A stretch of DNA of 64,000 nucleotides from Acanthochromis polyacanthus (Eukaryota > Chordata > Actinopteri > Pomacentridae): assembly GCF_021347895.1 (NCBI RefSeq), contig NC_067122.1, forward strand, positions 32,649,215 through 32,713,214, written 5' to 3'. The notes under the pieces are model-generated. The model was not told the origin of the DNA. It saw nothing but the letters and a program-made list of their open reading frames with translations, and made no database searches. Below, in pieces: positions 12,690 to 26,039 of this stretch (the stretch's first letter is position 1; the number at the start of each line of letters is the position of its first letter). The translations under genes and the position numbers were made by a program.

Positions 12690-13195
12690 AAGTACTTAAG
12701 TCATATATAAGGCGCACCGTATTATTGGGCGCATGCTAAAACAAGGAAACGGACGCAAAACAGTGAGTTTGGTTGAACTTTATTCTACTTCGTATTTAAA
12801 AATAAACACATTATTTTTTGATCAAAGTCCTCATCTTCTGTATCTGAATTGAACAGCTGGGCAATTTCGACATCAAACATGCCGGGTTCACTTGCGTCAT
12901 TGTCTGAGTCAGTCTTGTTGTCAGGTGGCTGTTCAGCAATGATGCCGGCTTTCACGAAAGCTCAGACAATAGTCAGTACTGTATGTAGCTTTATGTAATG
13001 TTCTCTAATAGGTTTATCGCTGCCAGCATGTGTAGTGAACGTATTACGTCCCTATGTCGGTGGGAAATGGTCCAGCAGTCAGATTTTGGAACTCGGTGTA
13101 CACATAAGACGCACCAGGTTAAAAGGTGCACCGTCAATTTTTGAGAAAATTAAAGGCTTCTAAGTGCGCCTTATCGTGCAGAAAATACGGAAGTC
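12690..13195. repeat. Remnant of a nonautonomous DNA transposon (AAGGCGCAC type)
   Basis: Inverted copies of a GCGCCTTAT motif flank the segment: TATAAGGCGCACCGTATTA at the left, and AAGTGCGCCTTATCGTGC followed by AGAAAATACGG at the right. I recognise the AAAATACGG/GCGCCTTA signature as a dispersed vertebrate repeat. The extreme left terminus is missing and no transposase frame is present. Confidence 0.5.
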
Positions 13196-13745
13196 TTTTT
13201 TCAAAGACTAAATATGACAAAATCATTTCTCTGTCAGTGTATTTAACATTCATTTTGTTCATTTGTGCTTCTACAAATACAAAATACATTAATGAGAAAA
13301 CACCAACTAATAACTGTCGATTCCCCCATAAATCTTGAGCGTTGTCCAGAAGGTACCAGTATTATAAAAAACATTTCTACATGTAGAGTTGTATATAGTG
13401 TGTGTTCAGCAGATATTTACTCTCCCTCTGAGACATCTTTTCTGCTGCAACAGAACATTCAGTAGTGCCCTGTCTCTGTACTATCACAGGAAATTTACTG
13501 ATGTAGTGCTTCATTTTACTGTTGCTAAAGTGTATGTGTGTGTGTTACCTCAGTGTTAATTCCCTGGCAGCTACTTTACTCCCTTCACTCTAACTGTTCC
13601 AGGCATCGGTGTCAACCAGCCTGCTCCCCAAACCAAACTATTACCTGAGAGTTTATTGCTATCCATTTCTTACAGAAACGCTGTAATCCTGCGGCTCTTT
13701 TTGTTCCTTAGTGGCCCCTGAGGTATGCTAAAATACAATACCTTG

Positions 13746-13749
<4 letters not shown>
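13196..13749. other. Noncoding sequence, nothing recognised
   Basis: AT-rich sequence without a recognisable gene, element end or RNA. Confidence 0.4.

Positions 13750-13796
<47 letters not shown>
13750..13796. repeat. (TG)n microsatellite
   Basis: About 47 bases of uninterrupted TG. CA-rich imperfect sequence follows at 13899-13985. Confidence 0.95.
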
Positions 13797-13798
<2 letters not shown>

Positions 13799-14027
13799 TA
13801 CACCTCGTTCTGCTCAACACGTCTTCCTCATGCACTTGTTGATGAATAAGAAACAAAGTGCTGAGCCCATCTCCGCAGGGGAAAGACTTAGCACACAGAC
13901 ACACACATATGTACACATTTAGGCATGAACACAAACTAACACACATACACACAGACGTTTACATGTACACACAGATGCAGACACACCAATAGGTATGTCT
14001 ACAAATGTACATGTATGTGCGCGCCCG

Positions 14028-14030
<3 letters not shown>

Positions 14031-14120
<90 letters not shown>
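14031..14120. repeat. (AC)n microsatellite
   Basis: About 90 bases of perfect AC repeat. It lies some 170 bases from a GT tract of similar length at 14289, so the two form a potential inverted pair. Confidence 0.95.
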
Positions 14121-14124
<4 letters not shown>

Positions 14125-14286
14125 GCCTCTCAGGTGTTAATTATGTGAGAGCAGGACGGTCTCTCTGACGGATTCTGGGGATTATTTAAGTGGTGAAATG
14201 AAGTGATGTACTATGGAGGAAGTAGGCTCAGGGGAGCCTTAACAATGGACAGACTGTGATAATGTGACTGTCTGCGCAACCAGGTA

Positions 14287-14288
<2 letters not shown>

Positions 14289-14367
<79 letters not shown>
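14289..14367. repeat. (GT)n microsatellite
   Basis: About 78 bases of perfect GT repeat, complementary in sequence to the AC tract just upstream. Confidence 0.95.
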
Positions 14368-14368
<1 letters not shown>

Positions 14369-14530
14369 TAAAGCTCCCATAATTTCATTCAAACAAGCAG
14401 TAGAGAGCTGGTTTTGATCTTCTACTCCCCAGAGCACCTCAGCTGTTGCTTCTCTTGCAAACAATGACCTCTGTTGGTTTCTGTATGAGTTGATACAGTT
14501 TTTTCTTTACTGAATTCTGTGTCACAGTAC

Positions 14531-14960
14531 AGTGGTCCTTCGTCTATCGCGGGGTTTATGTTCAAGAGCCCACCACGATACACGAAAAGCAGCGACCACA
14601 TTTATTTTGTTATTTAGATGTTTTTTAAACGAACCCCACACAACACCACAGAGCAACACTATGCGCAGCGATCAGACGTCTGTTAAAAGCACAAGGCCAG
14701 ATGTGAATGCTGCTAAACACAGGAGACGGAGGAGACTGATGCTACGGTCGCTGAGCCAATCAGCATCCAGCGCTGTACACTACTCATTTTATTTAGATTA
14801 AATATTCTTTTATTATGCTTTCATTATTTTTTTAAATATATTTTTTGGTTTTATTGATTTCAATTTTTGGGCTAGAAAATGCTTATTTTGCCACCAAAAT
14901 AATTAAAATAATGTCGCGAGTTGGATCACAGAGCCGGTCACTATGACTGAACTGCTGCAA
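14531..14960. repeat. Possible pogo/Tigger-like remnant
   Basis: Begins with TA followed by CAGTGGTCCTTCGTCTATCG, which resembles pogo/Tigger-type ends (CAGTGGTCCCTCG). No matching inverted end is visible downstream and no transposase frame remains. The interior is AT-rich. Tentative. Confidence 0.3.
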
Positions 14961-17900
14961 TGCACCATGGGAGTTCGAGGTGTTGGGGGTTTAAATGTCA
15001 TTGTTGTGGTTTATGTCAGTGATACAGTGCTATTAGTGTTTGTATTTTATTGTGTTTTTGTGGTTTAGTCAGGCTCGTTTGGACCGTGAGTAGTGTGAAG
15101 TGTGTTTAGTGACTTCCTGCCACATTTTCTATAGTGGTGCTCAATGTGTGTTTGAAAATAATAGTATCTGTCAGTTGCAGAATGCATCAAAGACATAAAT
15201 CCATTCTCCAGGGTCATTCTTCAACACAGCTTGCCACAGAAATAAATACTTAAAAATAATTTACAGTAACTCCTCTCCAAGTGATAAGTGGTTCAGTAGT
15301 ATTATTCACTTGTAGATGAATTTTACATAAGATTGTGAGCAGGCAAACATTTTTCTGTTCTTTTTTTTGCTAGCTGGAAGTACTTACAAATTGTTTGTAC
15401 TCATACCTTTATTTCATGAATGACTTGGCATGAATTGGCTTGGACCCAGAGCTCACGGTTTTTTGTGTCCAGTGAATAACGTGTACGGAGATGTGTATGT
15501 TTACATCTGTTCCTTTTTTTGATTGACAAGCACTGAGGATAAACCTGTGCACCTCTGCTTTTAATTCCTCCTGCATGACTCCTCATTCCACTCCTCTGTC
15601 CTAAGATTCATTTTTGGAAGTAGGGGGTGGGGGTGGGGGGGGATTGTGAGGGGGAACAGAAGTTGCACCATTAAGTGATAGACAGGGGCATAGGAGGAAA
15701 GAATGAAAAATTAGATGAATTTCATAGTAACTGATTCTGTATTTGTGTTTTTCGATTACCCAGAATACATCTGTCATTTCTGTATTTGTATCGCCTTCTG
15801 AGCCCCCATAGCAGCTCACAGGTTGAAAACCTCTGGTCTTTAATGTAGCATTTTGCCTCACAAATGAAATATTGGCCTTTCAAATCCCACGTCAGTCAAA
15901 TCTTGGTAAATATTTGAGAGAAGGATACAGAAGACCACACACATTTGTGAACTGTCATTTACAGAGTTTTAGTGGCACTGACAGATGAATCCCACTGCCA
16001 TTCTGACGGATTAGAAAATAATTACCGCGGCTGCAACATGGTTTCTTTAAATAACTGAGATTTGCATTCAATTCTATACTGCACCAAACCTTTATTTAAA
16101 AAAGTAAAAGTCTTTTCAGGACTACACAAATGACTCCGATTTCAACCAGAGACACCTTGTCCGAGTTTGACTTTCTGCCGTCTGCAGGTCTTCCCCTGAA
16201 AGGAGACCAAAGGTGCAGCGAGTGGAAGTTTGCACGACTAAACTTAGCTGACTGGAAACAATTCATCTCACTGCACTAACACAAAGTATTCAAAGTACTT
16301 TGTTGAGGGCTCTTTCCCGAATCATCACTGCAGTACTCTACCTAAGCTAATATAGTCTGTTCAGGTATAGTTCCTAAGACTACGATAATATTAGGTCCAG
16401 ATGGTTATGTCACGAAGGGCGCAAAGTAGAGAGTCTTCAAAATAAAACATATGGGCAAATCAGAAGAAAGTTGAGGCTATACAAGAAAGGAGAGCAAAAA
16501 GAAGTACTTTAAGGCATGTAGAATAAGTTTGTTTTCCTTTTAAATGAATTATTTTACCATCACCATCCTATTACACAGGGAACAGTTTTCTTAATATAGA
16601 CACCATTCTGTTTTCCTTACAACCAGGATCAAAATGTGCTCTCGAAGAAGAGAAAGCACTGAAAAGCTTTTCTTTGGTGGTATTTTCAGATTTGTGCCTC
16701 TCCCATTATAATCACAAAATACTGTGAAGACATCAGAGTTGATGAAGTAGCACAGGGAATGCAGCTGACTCATACATTCAGTGAACTGAAAAAAGTCTGT
16801 TGTGTAACTTCACTTTTACCTCCTTCACTCCCGCTCTTCCTTGGAAATTCCTTTGTGATCCTGTTCAGTTTCAAACCCCCCCTCCTCCCGTTCAGTTGGC
16901 CTAATACTTTGCCCACATGCTGTTTATTCCAACGTGAGCTGTTAGCATTTGAAATGACTGGGCCCTGTCTTTGTAATGACGGCTCCCCATCAGTCCCACG
17001 AACTGATGGACAGGCCGCATTAGCATAACATCTGTTCCACTTGGTGAAATGACATATTTTCATACAAAGCCTCAGTGTCTGTGGTTACCTTGGAGCCTCA
17101 CTGGTCAACACACACTGTTGATCACGCTGTATGGAAATAAGTCTATTGTTCTGTTCAGGTTCAAGCTGAAGCTATGGGACTTAGGAAGAATGAAAACTTG
17201 TTGAGAGATTGTGAATGGGCCCATTAAGACTTGAGCAAGTCTGCTGTAATTGAAAGGGGGGAATGATGTACTGCAACACATCCAGCATCAGTTTGTCTGC
17301 ATGGATGTTTGTATATTTTGTGTGTATTCTGTGTCTTCTCCAGGAGCTGTTTGAACGCATATTTTGGATTTATGCACCCTGGAAGCTTGATTGCTCACAT
17401 TGATGTAAAAGTATAAGTTTGTGCGTGTGTGTGCAGGCTCTCCTCCAGAGCAGGGATTAGCTAAACAGCATCTGGATGCTCACTAATTGGCTCTTCTCTC
17501 CACACATCCATGAAAAATAGCACACCTCAACTGCTTGTGTTTGTGTGTGTGTCACACATAAAGTGCAGCTTGTGCCAGTAATTGGGGATTACCATGGTAA
17601 TACGGTAAGCCATATTCCCTGAGAAAAAATTACATTTATTGCAGTTAAATAGCTCACAATTGTTAGAAATGTCTAAACATTCATTCCTGGCACTTGTTGT
17701 ATTTATTGGCACCTTCTCTGTGTTTTATTTTGTGTTGATTAACCTTGCTCTGCTGCTGCTGCTGCTGCTATTGTCTTTTTGAATATAGCATTGGCCCTTA
17801 ACAACATAATGGGCCCACTGCCACTATTATTACGCACTAGTTGTTGCAGTCAAAGGCTGTTAGCAAGGCTGACTGTCAGTCTGTCCAAATTAACACCAAG

Positions 17901-18092
17901 AATATAGAGCAGTACAGATGGAGATGCCACATAATGTAGGCAGTGAATGACACTGACTCATTCTTCACATGTAGAGTATACTGATTTATGTATAATATAT
18001 GTAAATGTACTTAAGCGAATGCAGTCACTGTTAGAAGCAGAAGCAGAACTGGTTAATTTATAATGTTTGAAAATTGTGGGAAAAATATCATA
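14961..18092. other. Noncoding sequence, no supported gene
   Basis: About 3 kb of unique-looking sequence. It contains a short (CTG)n-type run near 17750-17768, a (GGGGGTG)-rich spot near 15625-15640 and isolated short GT tracts. No recognisable exon, RNA gene or element end. Confidence 0.4.
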
Positions 18093-18563
18093 CACAGTCA
18101 TGGAAAATATGATTGCACCACCCTTGTTTGTGTCACATTATATACAACTAAAGGTACATTTGTTTGGACACATATAATAACAACAAAAATAGCTCATAAG
18201 AGTTTAATTAATTATCTAGACATTTTTCATGATTTTCTTGATAATAATCAAAATCTCTCAAGTTCTTCCATCAATCGCTATGACATCAAATCCTGCTCTC
18301 CATTTTCCACAAGTTTTCAATTGGATTTAAATCTGCTGACTGAGCAGCCAAGGCATGGTTCCAGTACTCTGGTTCTCCATCCAGGCTTTAACTGACCTTG
18401 TTGTGTGGCAAGGGGCATTGTCTTGTTGGAAAATCCAGTCACTGGAGGCAGGAAAGAGTTTTCCAGCTGATGGAGGAAGACTGTTTTCAAGAGTAGTCCC
18501 AAACATGACCTGGGTCATTTGCCTTTCACACAATATCATTTGTCCTGTTCCACCCAGTCTGTA
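18093..18563 (-). pseudogene. Tc1-type transposon fragment with transposase C-terminus
   Basis: CACAGTCATGGAAAA at 18093 is a Tc1-type end. On the minus strand the adjoining sequence encodes WIFQQDNAPCHTTRSVKAWM, the second-Asp block of a Tc1 transposase, followed by a degraded stretch of the C-terminal part. The N-terminal half and the other terminus are missing; the sequence changes to LINE material just after 18563. Inactive remnant. Confidence 0.75.
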
Positions 18564-18600
18564 ACAACCCCAAATCGTTAGTGATGAAAATGTGATTAAT

Positions 18601-19085
18601 CATGTCTAATTAATTACAAAGCCTGTGTCATTAATTAGGTACTTTTTTAGTCGCATCTCATCACTTACATATATGCACACTATGAGACAGGTAAGTCTGA
18701 AGGAACTAAGAGGAACTGAAGTCTTTTTGAGACCTGAGTCAGGCACAAAACCAAAAGAAAGATGCATCTCAATCCAAGGCGTCAATCTGTGGAACAATCT
18801 GAATTCTGAAATTAAAATGTCTCAGTCAATTTGTATTTTTAAGAAAAGTGTGAAAGAGTTGTTACTGAAGACACACGATACTTGTGAATAACCAGAAATT
18901 GTTTTCTTAGATCATGTTAAATGTCGGTTAAAAGGGCTGTGTGTGACAGCCAAACAGTACTGAAATGTGAAAAAATTGTTATTGATAAGGGGCAGATACT
19001 ATAAGCTATAGCTTCCCTCTGCTCCTTTTCATTCATTTAATAGATGCTGTGTTGTATCGTTTTTAATGAATGAAATAAAAAAAAG
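18601..19085 (+). pseudogene. 3' end of a non-LTR retrotransposon (RT C-terminus and 3' UTR)
   Basis: Plus-strand frame 18625-18891 ends with ISIQGVNLWNNLNSEIKMSQ...FKKSVKELLL. This is the conserved 'G-LWN-LP, FK--LK--L' tail that follows the reverse transcriptase in fish LINEs of the L2/Rex/Jockey-like groups. The region after the stop has a pyrimidine-rich CTTCCCTCTGCTCCTTTTC block and ends in GAATGAATGAAATAAAA-type sequence, typical of a LINE 3' end. The copy is strongly 5'-truncated, the usual fate of LINE insertions. The family is not assigned. Confidence 0.7.
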
Positions 19086-19185
19086 TGTGTGTGTGTGTGG
19101 GGGGGGGTGTATGTGTGTGTGTGTGTGGGTGGGTGGGTGTGTGTGTGTGGGTGGGTGGGGGGGGGGGGGGTTGGGGGGGGGGGGT
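19085..19185 (+). repeat. G-rich (GT)n/(GGGT)n tract
   Basis: About 100 bases made of GTGTG runs, GGGTGGGTGGG blocks and G-runs up to about 16 long. Multiple closely spaced G-runs of three or more satisfy the usual quadruplex pattern on the plus strand. It sits directly after a LINE 3' end and probably grew from its tail. Confidence 0.9.
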
Positions 19186-19666
19186 GGCACATAAGGGGTG
19201 AGATGGCCTGACTTTACATGTTTTATATTGACTGCCTAAAATGACGAATGATTGTATGGCTCTTCAATCAGGGCAGTGTGATGTTATTAGAGGCATTAGC
19301 TACGTCAGACCATATCTCCTACAGCTCCAGTCTGTTGTCCATAAACCTTTTTAAAGCTCCATCTATATACTGATCACTGGCCACTGTATCTCATTCCCAC
19401 TGTGATTTCGTCTGATCTAAATAAGTCCAACAATCTATTTGGGTTTGTATTGCATGCATTTCCCTTCCAGTCCTCTCTCTATCTATTTCTTTATTAATCT
19501 GTCATCCATGTATGATCCTTTTAGGATGAACCTCCTCTGATTCGATTAGATGGGTTTTCATTATGGTAATGGTGGATTAGGCAACCAGGGAGATCAGAGG
19601 GGATGTTTGTGGCTGATTCTGCTGCCTCAACTACAATAACAGAAAAGGACATGTGCATCCATTCTG

Positions 19667-19668
<2 letters not shown>
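19186..19668. other. Noncoding sequence
   Basis: No gene recognised. 19500-19640 is non-repetitive and balanced in composition, and could be conserved noncoding sequence, but nothing in the sequence alone proves this. Confidence 0.35.
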
Positions 19669-19721
<53 letters not shown>

Positions 19722-19730
19722 GGGGGGGGG
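19669..19730. repeat. (GT)n followed by G9
   Basis: About 50 bases of GT repeat ending in a TATGGGGGGGGGG run. Confidence 0.95.
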
Positions 19731-20282
19731 TGTACTACATGTGAATGTCATCAGTGACTACTCTCTGGTACACATGCTAGGTGCAGGACACACTTAAAAT
19801 GGTATCAGGGTAAAGAAAACTCCATTGCTACACATGAAAATGTGTGCTGTGAACACATTGTAGGAAACAATCTAATGCTGTGTTCTGTTCATTTGCATTA
19901 AAAGCCACTTAACTGAAGAGCAAGACTTCAGAAAATCTAATTATTTGATTACATAATCCACAAACGTGTTAGGACAATCTATTTGTTCAAAAGCATTTAT
20001 TTATCGCACAGACACAATCAATCAGGCACTTAAATTACAATGTGTATACTTTGGATCTGTATAACACCTGGTGGGCTCGTGCCACCTTTCACGTTAGTAC
20101 CTTTTCCAAACTGTGAAAGAACAAATCCTGAATACAAACAACAGTTAAAAGGCTCAAAGTAAGGCAGTCTTTATTTATGTTTGTTTTTTGTTTAATTTTA
20201 TGAAGACATACAGTATAAGCTACATTTGTTGCAGAGTTGACGTTCAAATTAAAGCAATCTCTGGTGATGTCATCACTAGGCA

Positions 20283-20283
<1 letters not shown>
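19731..20283. other. Noncoding sequence
   Basis: No gene, element end or RNA recognised. Confidence 0.35.

Positions 20284-20364
<81 letters not shown>
20284..20364. repeat. (CA)n microsatellite
   Basis: About 80 bases of perfect CA repeat. A short direct repeat (ACCTATATAGAGT) follows immediately, at about 20363 and 20381. Confidence 0.95.
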
Positions 20365-20366
<2 letters not shown>

Positions 20367-20678
20367 TATAGAGTATACATACCTATATAGAGTGCTGAAC
20401 ACATTTATTCATTAGACCACCACCCAGTGCAAATTGTTTGCCAACTCCAGTCTAAATTTACAATATTGCTGATTACTAAAATATCTTTCTATGTTTCTGT
20501 AATGCTCATCTGCTACTGTGAGCAAGCTCTTTAATCAAAATGATATCTTTAACACTAAAATATTATCGTTGGTATCCATGAATTTTCTAATTTACTGTTT
20601 TGCAAAAAAAAGCAAAAAAAAAAAAAAAAACAGTACAGCATATTATTACTTTTTGATCAAGATGCCAAATTACAGTTT

Positions 20679-21232
20679 CAGTGGTTGAACGTTATCATTG
20701 ATTAATTTCTGACTGCTCAGATAATTGCAGTGTGCTGGCTCAGACATGTGAATTCACTTTGAAAGTCTTTATTCCTGTTTAACATGATGAAGCGTAGGGA
20801 ACTCACTGAGAAAGACAGAGTGTGAATTAAAGTGCCTCATGATGCTGGATGGTCTAGAGACAAATAGGGCAAGACATAAAGTGTTCTCACATGGTCAAGT
20901 ATGCCTTGGACTTGATTGCAGAGACTGGTACTGACAAAATGTGCCAAGGAAGAATCACACAAAAGTTTCATCTGAAGTCTCTGGGAACAGCTAGAAACTA
21001 TTTGGAACTCAATGACAGAAGAGTCTGTTGAAAGTGTATAAAAATAATGGCAGTGAGAATGCAAGTTAAAAGGGCCAAATGAGGCTAGGCAAAATATTAA
21101 GATTTTTGGTTAATGTATGTGAAAAAGGACTATTTAGTTGTTCCAGTTTGCCTAAAAATTAACAATACACTTTTCTTTTAGTTTGACTCAGTTTGATTTT
21201 TATTACAGGTGGTCTAATAAATTGAACCACTA
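20679..21232 (+). mobile_element. Internally deleted Tc1-type element
   Basis: Imperfect inverted ends: AGTGGTTGAACGTTAT at about 20680 and ATAAATTGAACCACTA ending near 21231. Just inside, plus-strand sequence from 20784 reads MMKRRELTEKDRV-stop, then in another frame a helix-turn-helix-like segment with HDAGWSRDKI and ETGTDK, as in Tc1 N-termini. The catalytic core is absent. The following frame (LNDRRVC...RMQVKRAK) resembles a Tc1 C-terminus, so the middle appears deleted. Assignment rests on short matches. Confidence 0.5.
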
Positions 21233-22265
21233 CATATATCACATAAGTCAAAAATACAGAAGTCTGACCATTTACTTTGCATGGTTGAAAAACAAAATAT
21301 ATTGTTTTTATATATTTTTTTAATATATTTTTCTCTGCCATAACAATAGCATATGTTCATGTATTTTTTAATCTTTAAAAAAATGAAAAATATAATAAAC
21401 AAACAAAAAACTGCACTGGAAAATGTGACCTCGAAGCGGAGTTCATTAATATTGCTAATGGCAGGTCCATTGTCTTGATTGCCCGACCTGATGAATAAGG
21501 ACTGGAGCCCGGAGCTCACAGTGAGCTGGATCTTAACCCTGCATGTCACTGTGCCAGTAAATATATGTACACTCCACATGTTCAAACACACACGCACACA
21601 CACAATCAGAGAAGAGGTCCAGTTCTACTGCTGCAATTATCAAAGTGCCTCTCTGCCTCCAAATTGAGGAATACATCTTAATTCAGTCAAATGGCATTTC
21701 AGTGATAGAGGCTCAAACAGTGCCAGATTATGGATTAAAGTAATCCCACAGGACCTGGGAGGGAGGGACAGAGAGAGGGAGGGGTGTTTGGAAACAAGAG
21801 GAGGAGTTTTCAGCCATTCATTTAAGTGAATAAGGATGAGGGGCTGGAACCAGTAAACAAAACCACAAAAACAGGCTTAGGATTGTTGCTGATTCCGCTT
21901 CTTTCCTGTCAGACAAGAATAGATTGGTATCCCACTACTGAAAATGATCAGACTAATCCCTTCCTAGAATCTCCAAGCAAATTGTACCGTCCACCACCAA
22001 ACATTCCTGCTCAACCTGAACCCAATACATAGCTAAATATTTACAATATACTGTAAATATTATGACTGAAAACATTCATGTGCACGTTCATGTATTGAGA
22101 ACAAATGTCAGGATGGCTGGGAAAAGTAGTGAAAGCAAATTAGAGTGTATTCTTTATTTATTTGAAATGGGGAGTTTTTTTGTAGAGGGAATACATTTTG
22201 AAACATGTCTTGTCCTTGGATATCTATGTCAGTTTGGGGAAAAAAATGTCAGTTCAATCTCTCAG
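21233..22265. other. Noncoding sequence
   Basis: No gene recognised. 21425-21560 is non-repetitive with balanced composition (possible conserved noncoding DNA). 21760-21785 is a GGGA-rich run. Confidence 0.35.
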
Positions 22266-23174
<909 letters not shown>

Positions 23175-24114
23175 TGATTAAAACAACGTCACACAGGAAA
23201 AACTCTTTTCTGCATTAAATTACATTCATTTTGTCATAACAGGCTGATTTGTCTTTTTTTATTTCTATTTTTTGTCCGCAGTAATTCTTGATCCATGGTG
23301 TTCTTTATTTCTGTCTGTATGCCTCAAATCATGTTTGCATCACTGTCCTAAAGACGGCTTATGTTTTCTTCATGGGAAATGTATGATGAAAAGGCAAATC
23401 TGCCTTTGCCCGTTGAGATCATACTAAAATCATGCTCTGTGTTTTTGAAATCATGTCATTGTTTTACCATCTGGTTAGCTGCGTAGCTCTCACTGTCTCT
23501 CAGTGGACTGGTTTCAGACTGTCCTGCGTCAGACTACATTTCCTCTCTTTATTCCACTTAGAACAACATCCAGCCACCTCATCTCTTATTGATCTCCATC
23601 AGTCCTGATGTCTCTCTTTTCTTTCACTGTCTGCCTGTCTCTCTCAGCAACTGAGTTAAATTCTAGTGAAGGAACTGTTTTAATGGTATGACAAGAGTAT
23701 CCCATACTGACATTTAATGACTTTAGTGAGGAGAACCCCTGTGCCACTTGATTGTTGTTTCATTTTGGTGTTCCTCTTAGTTCAGTCTTCACATCTCAGA
23801 ACTTTGAAATGTCACCGCGCCTCACATTCACCCTTTAGTCTCTCACATCTACATCCAGATGTAAAATGTGAGCCCCTACCAGCCTGTCAAACGTCCTGAT
23901 GGAGGATGAGAGTCATCTAGTCAGAGGTGGGGGTAAGGGAGTCAGCAGTGTGATGGAGAGATAGAAAGGGTTCTGTCTGAAGACTGCTGGCCTATGACAC
24001 AAACAACCCCAAAACACTGTTTATGACAAGAGTAGCTTCAGGTATTTTTCAGTTCTTTTTTTATTTAGGTTGTCCTTTATAGGGCATAGCATGTGATATT
24101 CTGGCTCTTAGATT
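23175..24114. other. Noncoding sequence
   Basis: No supported gene. T/C-rich sequence at 23450-23900 contains several acceptor-like CTTAG/CTCAG sites but no open frame with recognisable content. Confidence 0.4.
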
Positions 24115-24453
24115 ATCCATCCATTCCATTATCTATACACCCTTTGATCTTCATCAGGGTGGTGGGGGGCTGGAGTCTATCCCAGCTGACTGAGGGTGAA
24201 GGCAGGAGACACCTGTCTATCACAGAGCTACACATAGAGACACACAATCACACTCACATTCACACCTAGACAGTTTAGAATCACCAGCTAACCTCAACAT
24301 GTTTGTGGACTGTGGGAGGAAGCCGGAGAACCTGGAGAAAAGCCACGCATGCACAGGGAGAACATGCAGAGTCCACACAGAAAGATCCCAGGGTGAGACA
24401 CAAACTGGGGCTCCTGTAGCTGTGAGGTGACACCACCGGTTAACCACCGAACC
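24115..24453 (-). repeat. tRNA-related short repeat, split by a hAT insertion
   Basis: Minus-strand copy of the SINE-like repeat seen at 2866. The body includes GCATGTTCTCCCTGTGCATG and AGTCAGCTGGGATAGACTCC, and it ends at 24115 in GGATGGATAATC. Its tRNA-like head is cut by the hAT element. The remaining head bases (ACCGAACCACTGTGCA in plus orientation) resume at 27407 after the 8-base target duplication. Confidence 0.8.
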
Positions 24454-24620
24454 CAGGGCCGGCCCTAGGTTCACAGGCACCCTAGGCAAAATAGTAATAC
24501 GGCGCCCCCCCCCCCTTCGAATCCAATACACTTTCCCATAAATCTCTGCGCAGAGATTCAGCAGAGGTGTCTACACTAAAGACCTGCTTTAATTTGTTAA
24601 CATAATCATAACAATAGGAG

Positions 24621-25984
24621 CTATATCATGCAAAATCCACTTTTTGTAGGTTTTAACCATGTCATATTAAGTTGTAGTAATTTCTTAAGAATGAGGGCTG
24701 AGAGGCCTTCTCCTGTTGTTTCCTCTGCCTCTAGAAACCCCAGAAAATGTTCTTTAATCTGTGGAGTGCCTTCAACAGAGACAATGCGAATTATAACTGA
24801 TAATTGCTCCACATGGCTCACATCAGGTGTGCAGTCTAAAATGATTGCGTAATATTTGGACTCATTGATTTCCTTTACAATGGCATGCAAAATCCTTTCA
24901 CTAAGGCAGTCAATCAGTTCATTTTGAATGGTCTTCCCCAGGTAGGTTGTGTGACTGGCTCCTCCTTCAATCTTAATAATGTGCTCTTTCAGCACAGGAT
25001 CAAACTGAGCCATTAACTCCACTTCCTTAAGGAAATTTCCATTGTTTGGCTGATTAAGTTGGTCTGTGGAACCCCTGAGTGCAATATTTCTCTCTGCCAG
25101 TGACTTAATAATTGCCACAAGTCTGGTGAGAACTTCCCGCCATCTCCTCCTTTCAGCATGTATTATGGCCATCTCAATATTGTCAATTGTTTGACCCTTT
25201 TTTGAACGACTTTCAAGTTCTCTCCAGCTTCCCATGTTATTTGTGTGTTCTTTACTGTTTTCATGTGTTTTAAGTATGTCACCACAGTTTTTCCAGTCAT
25301 CAGTGCCATCCTTGCTAAGTTTAAAAGTCTTCTGTGAGAAGAGCTTGCAGCAGAAACAGTACAAACTATCTTTCTTTTTTGAATACATGAGCCATGACCT
25401 TTTGATTTTTTCCCCATTGGTCAACAGTCTGAAGAAATGGCGGTGATGGCAACTTCTTCCATCCTGTTTTTTGGGGAACGAGAAGTCTGACCTTATTACA
25501 GGTGGTCCTCGACTAACCAATTCAGTCCTCTCTGAATCAGACAAGTTGGGTGGCCAATCAGCGGGATCAATGGGGGCTGCTGAGATGGGCTCACATACAT
25601 CTGTTGATGTTGATGGAGCGCCTGTAGGCTGGCGGATTGTATTGAGACTGCTGGTGCTGGGTCCTTCTGTAAGAGATTAAAATACACAAGATGTCAATGA
25701 CAGGACAAATAAATTTTATTTATTTATTTTTTTACTGTGATTCAAATATTTCTATAAAATGCAGAAAATATATTTGTTTTTCAAAGTATGATAAGTATGC
25801 ATAATTTGCATTCTGGCATTAAATAAAGATAATGCACACAGTGAGCAACAAACTAAAACACTAAATTGTACCATATTTTTGAAGAACACCAAGATTTTTT
25901 TTTTTACTCTTTCTTTTATTTGCCAACAAATGACCATAACATGATGTATTGATTGTTTAAGTAATTGTGTATGCTTTTCTCACG

Positions 25985-26039
<55 letters not shown>

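Noticed and set aside
25544..25544. Start of the hAT transposase at this position
   Set aside because: The codon is TTG, and the open frame continues upstream to a good splice acceptor at 25667; the five-exon model starting at 26973 is preferred.
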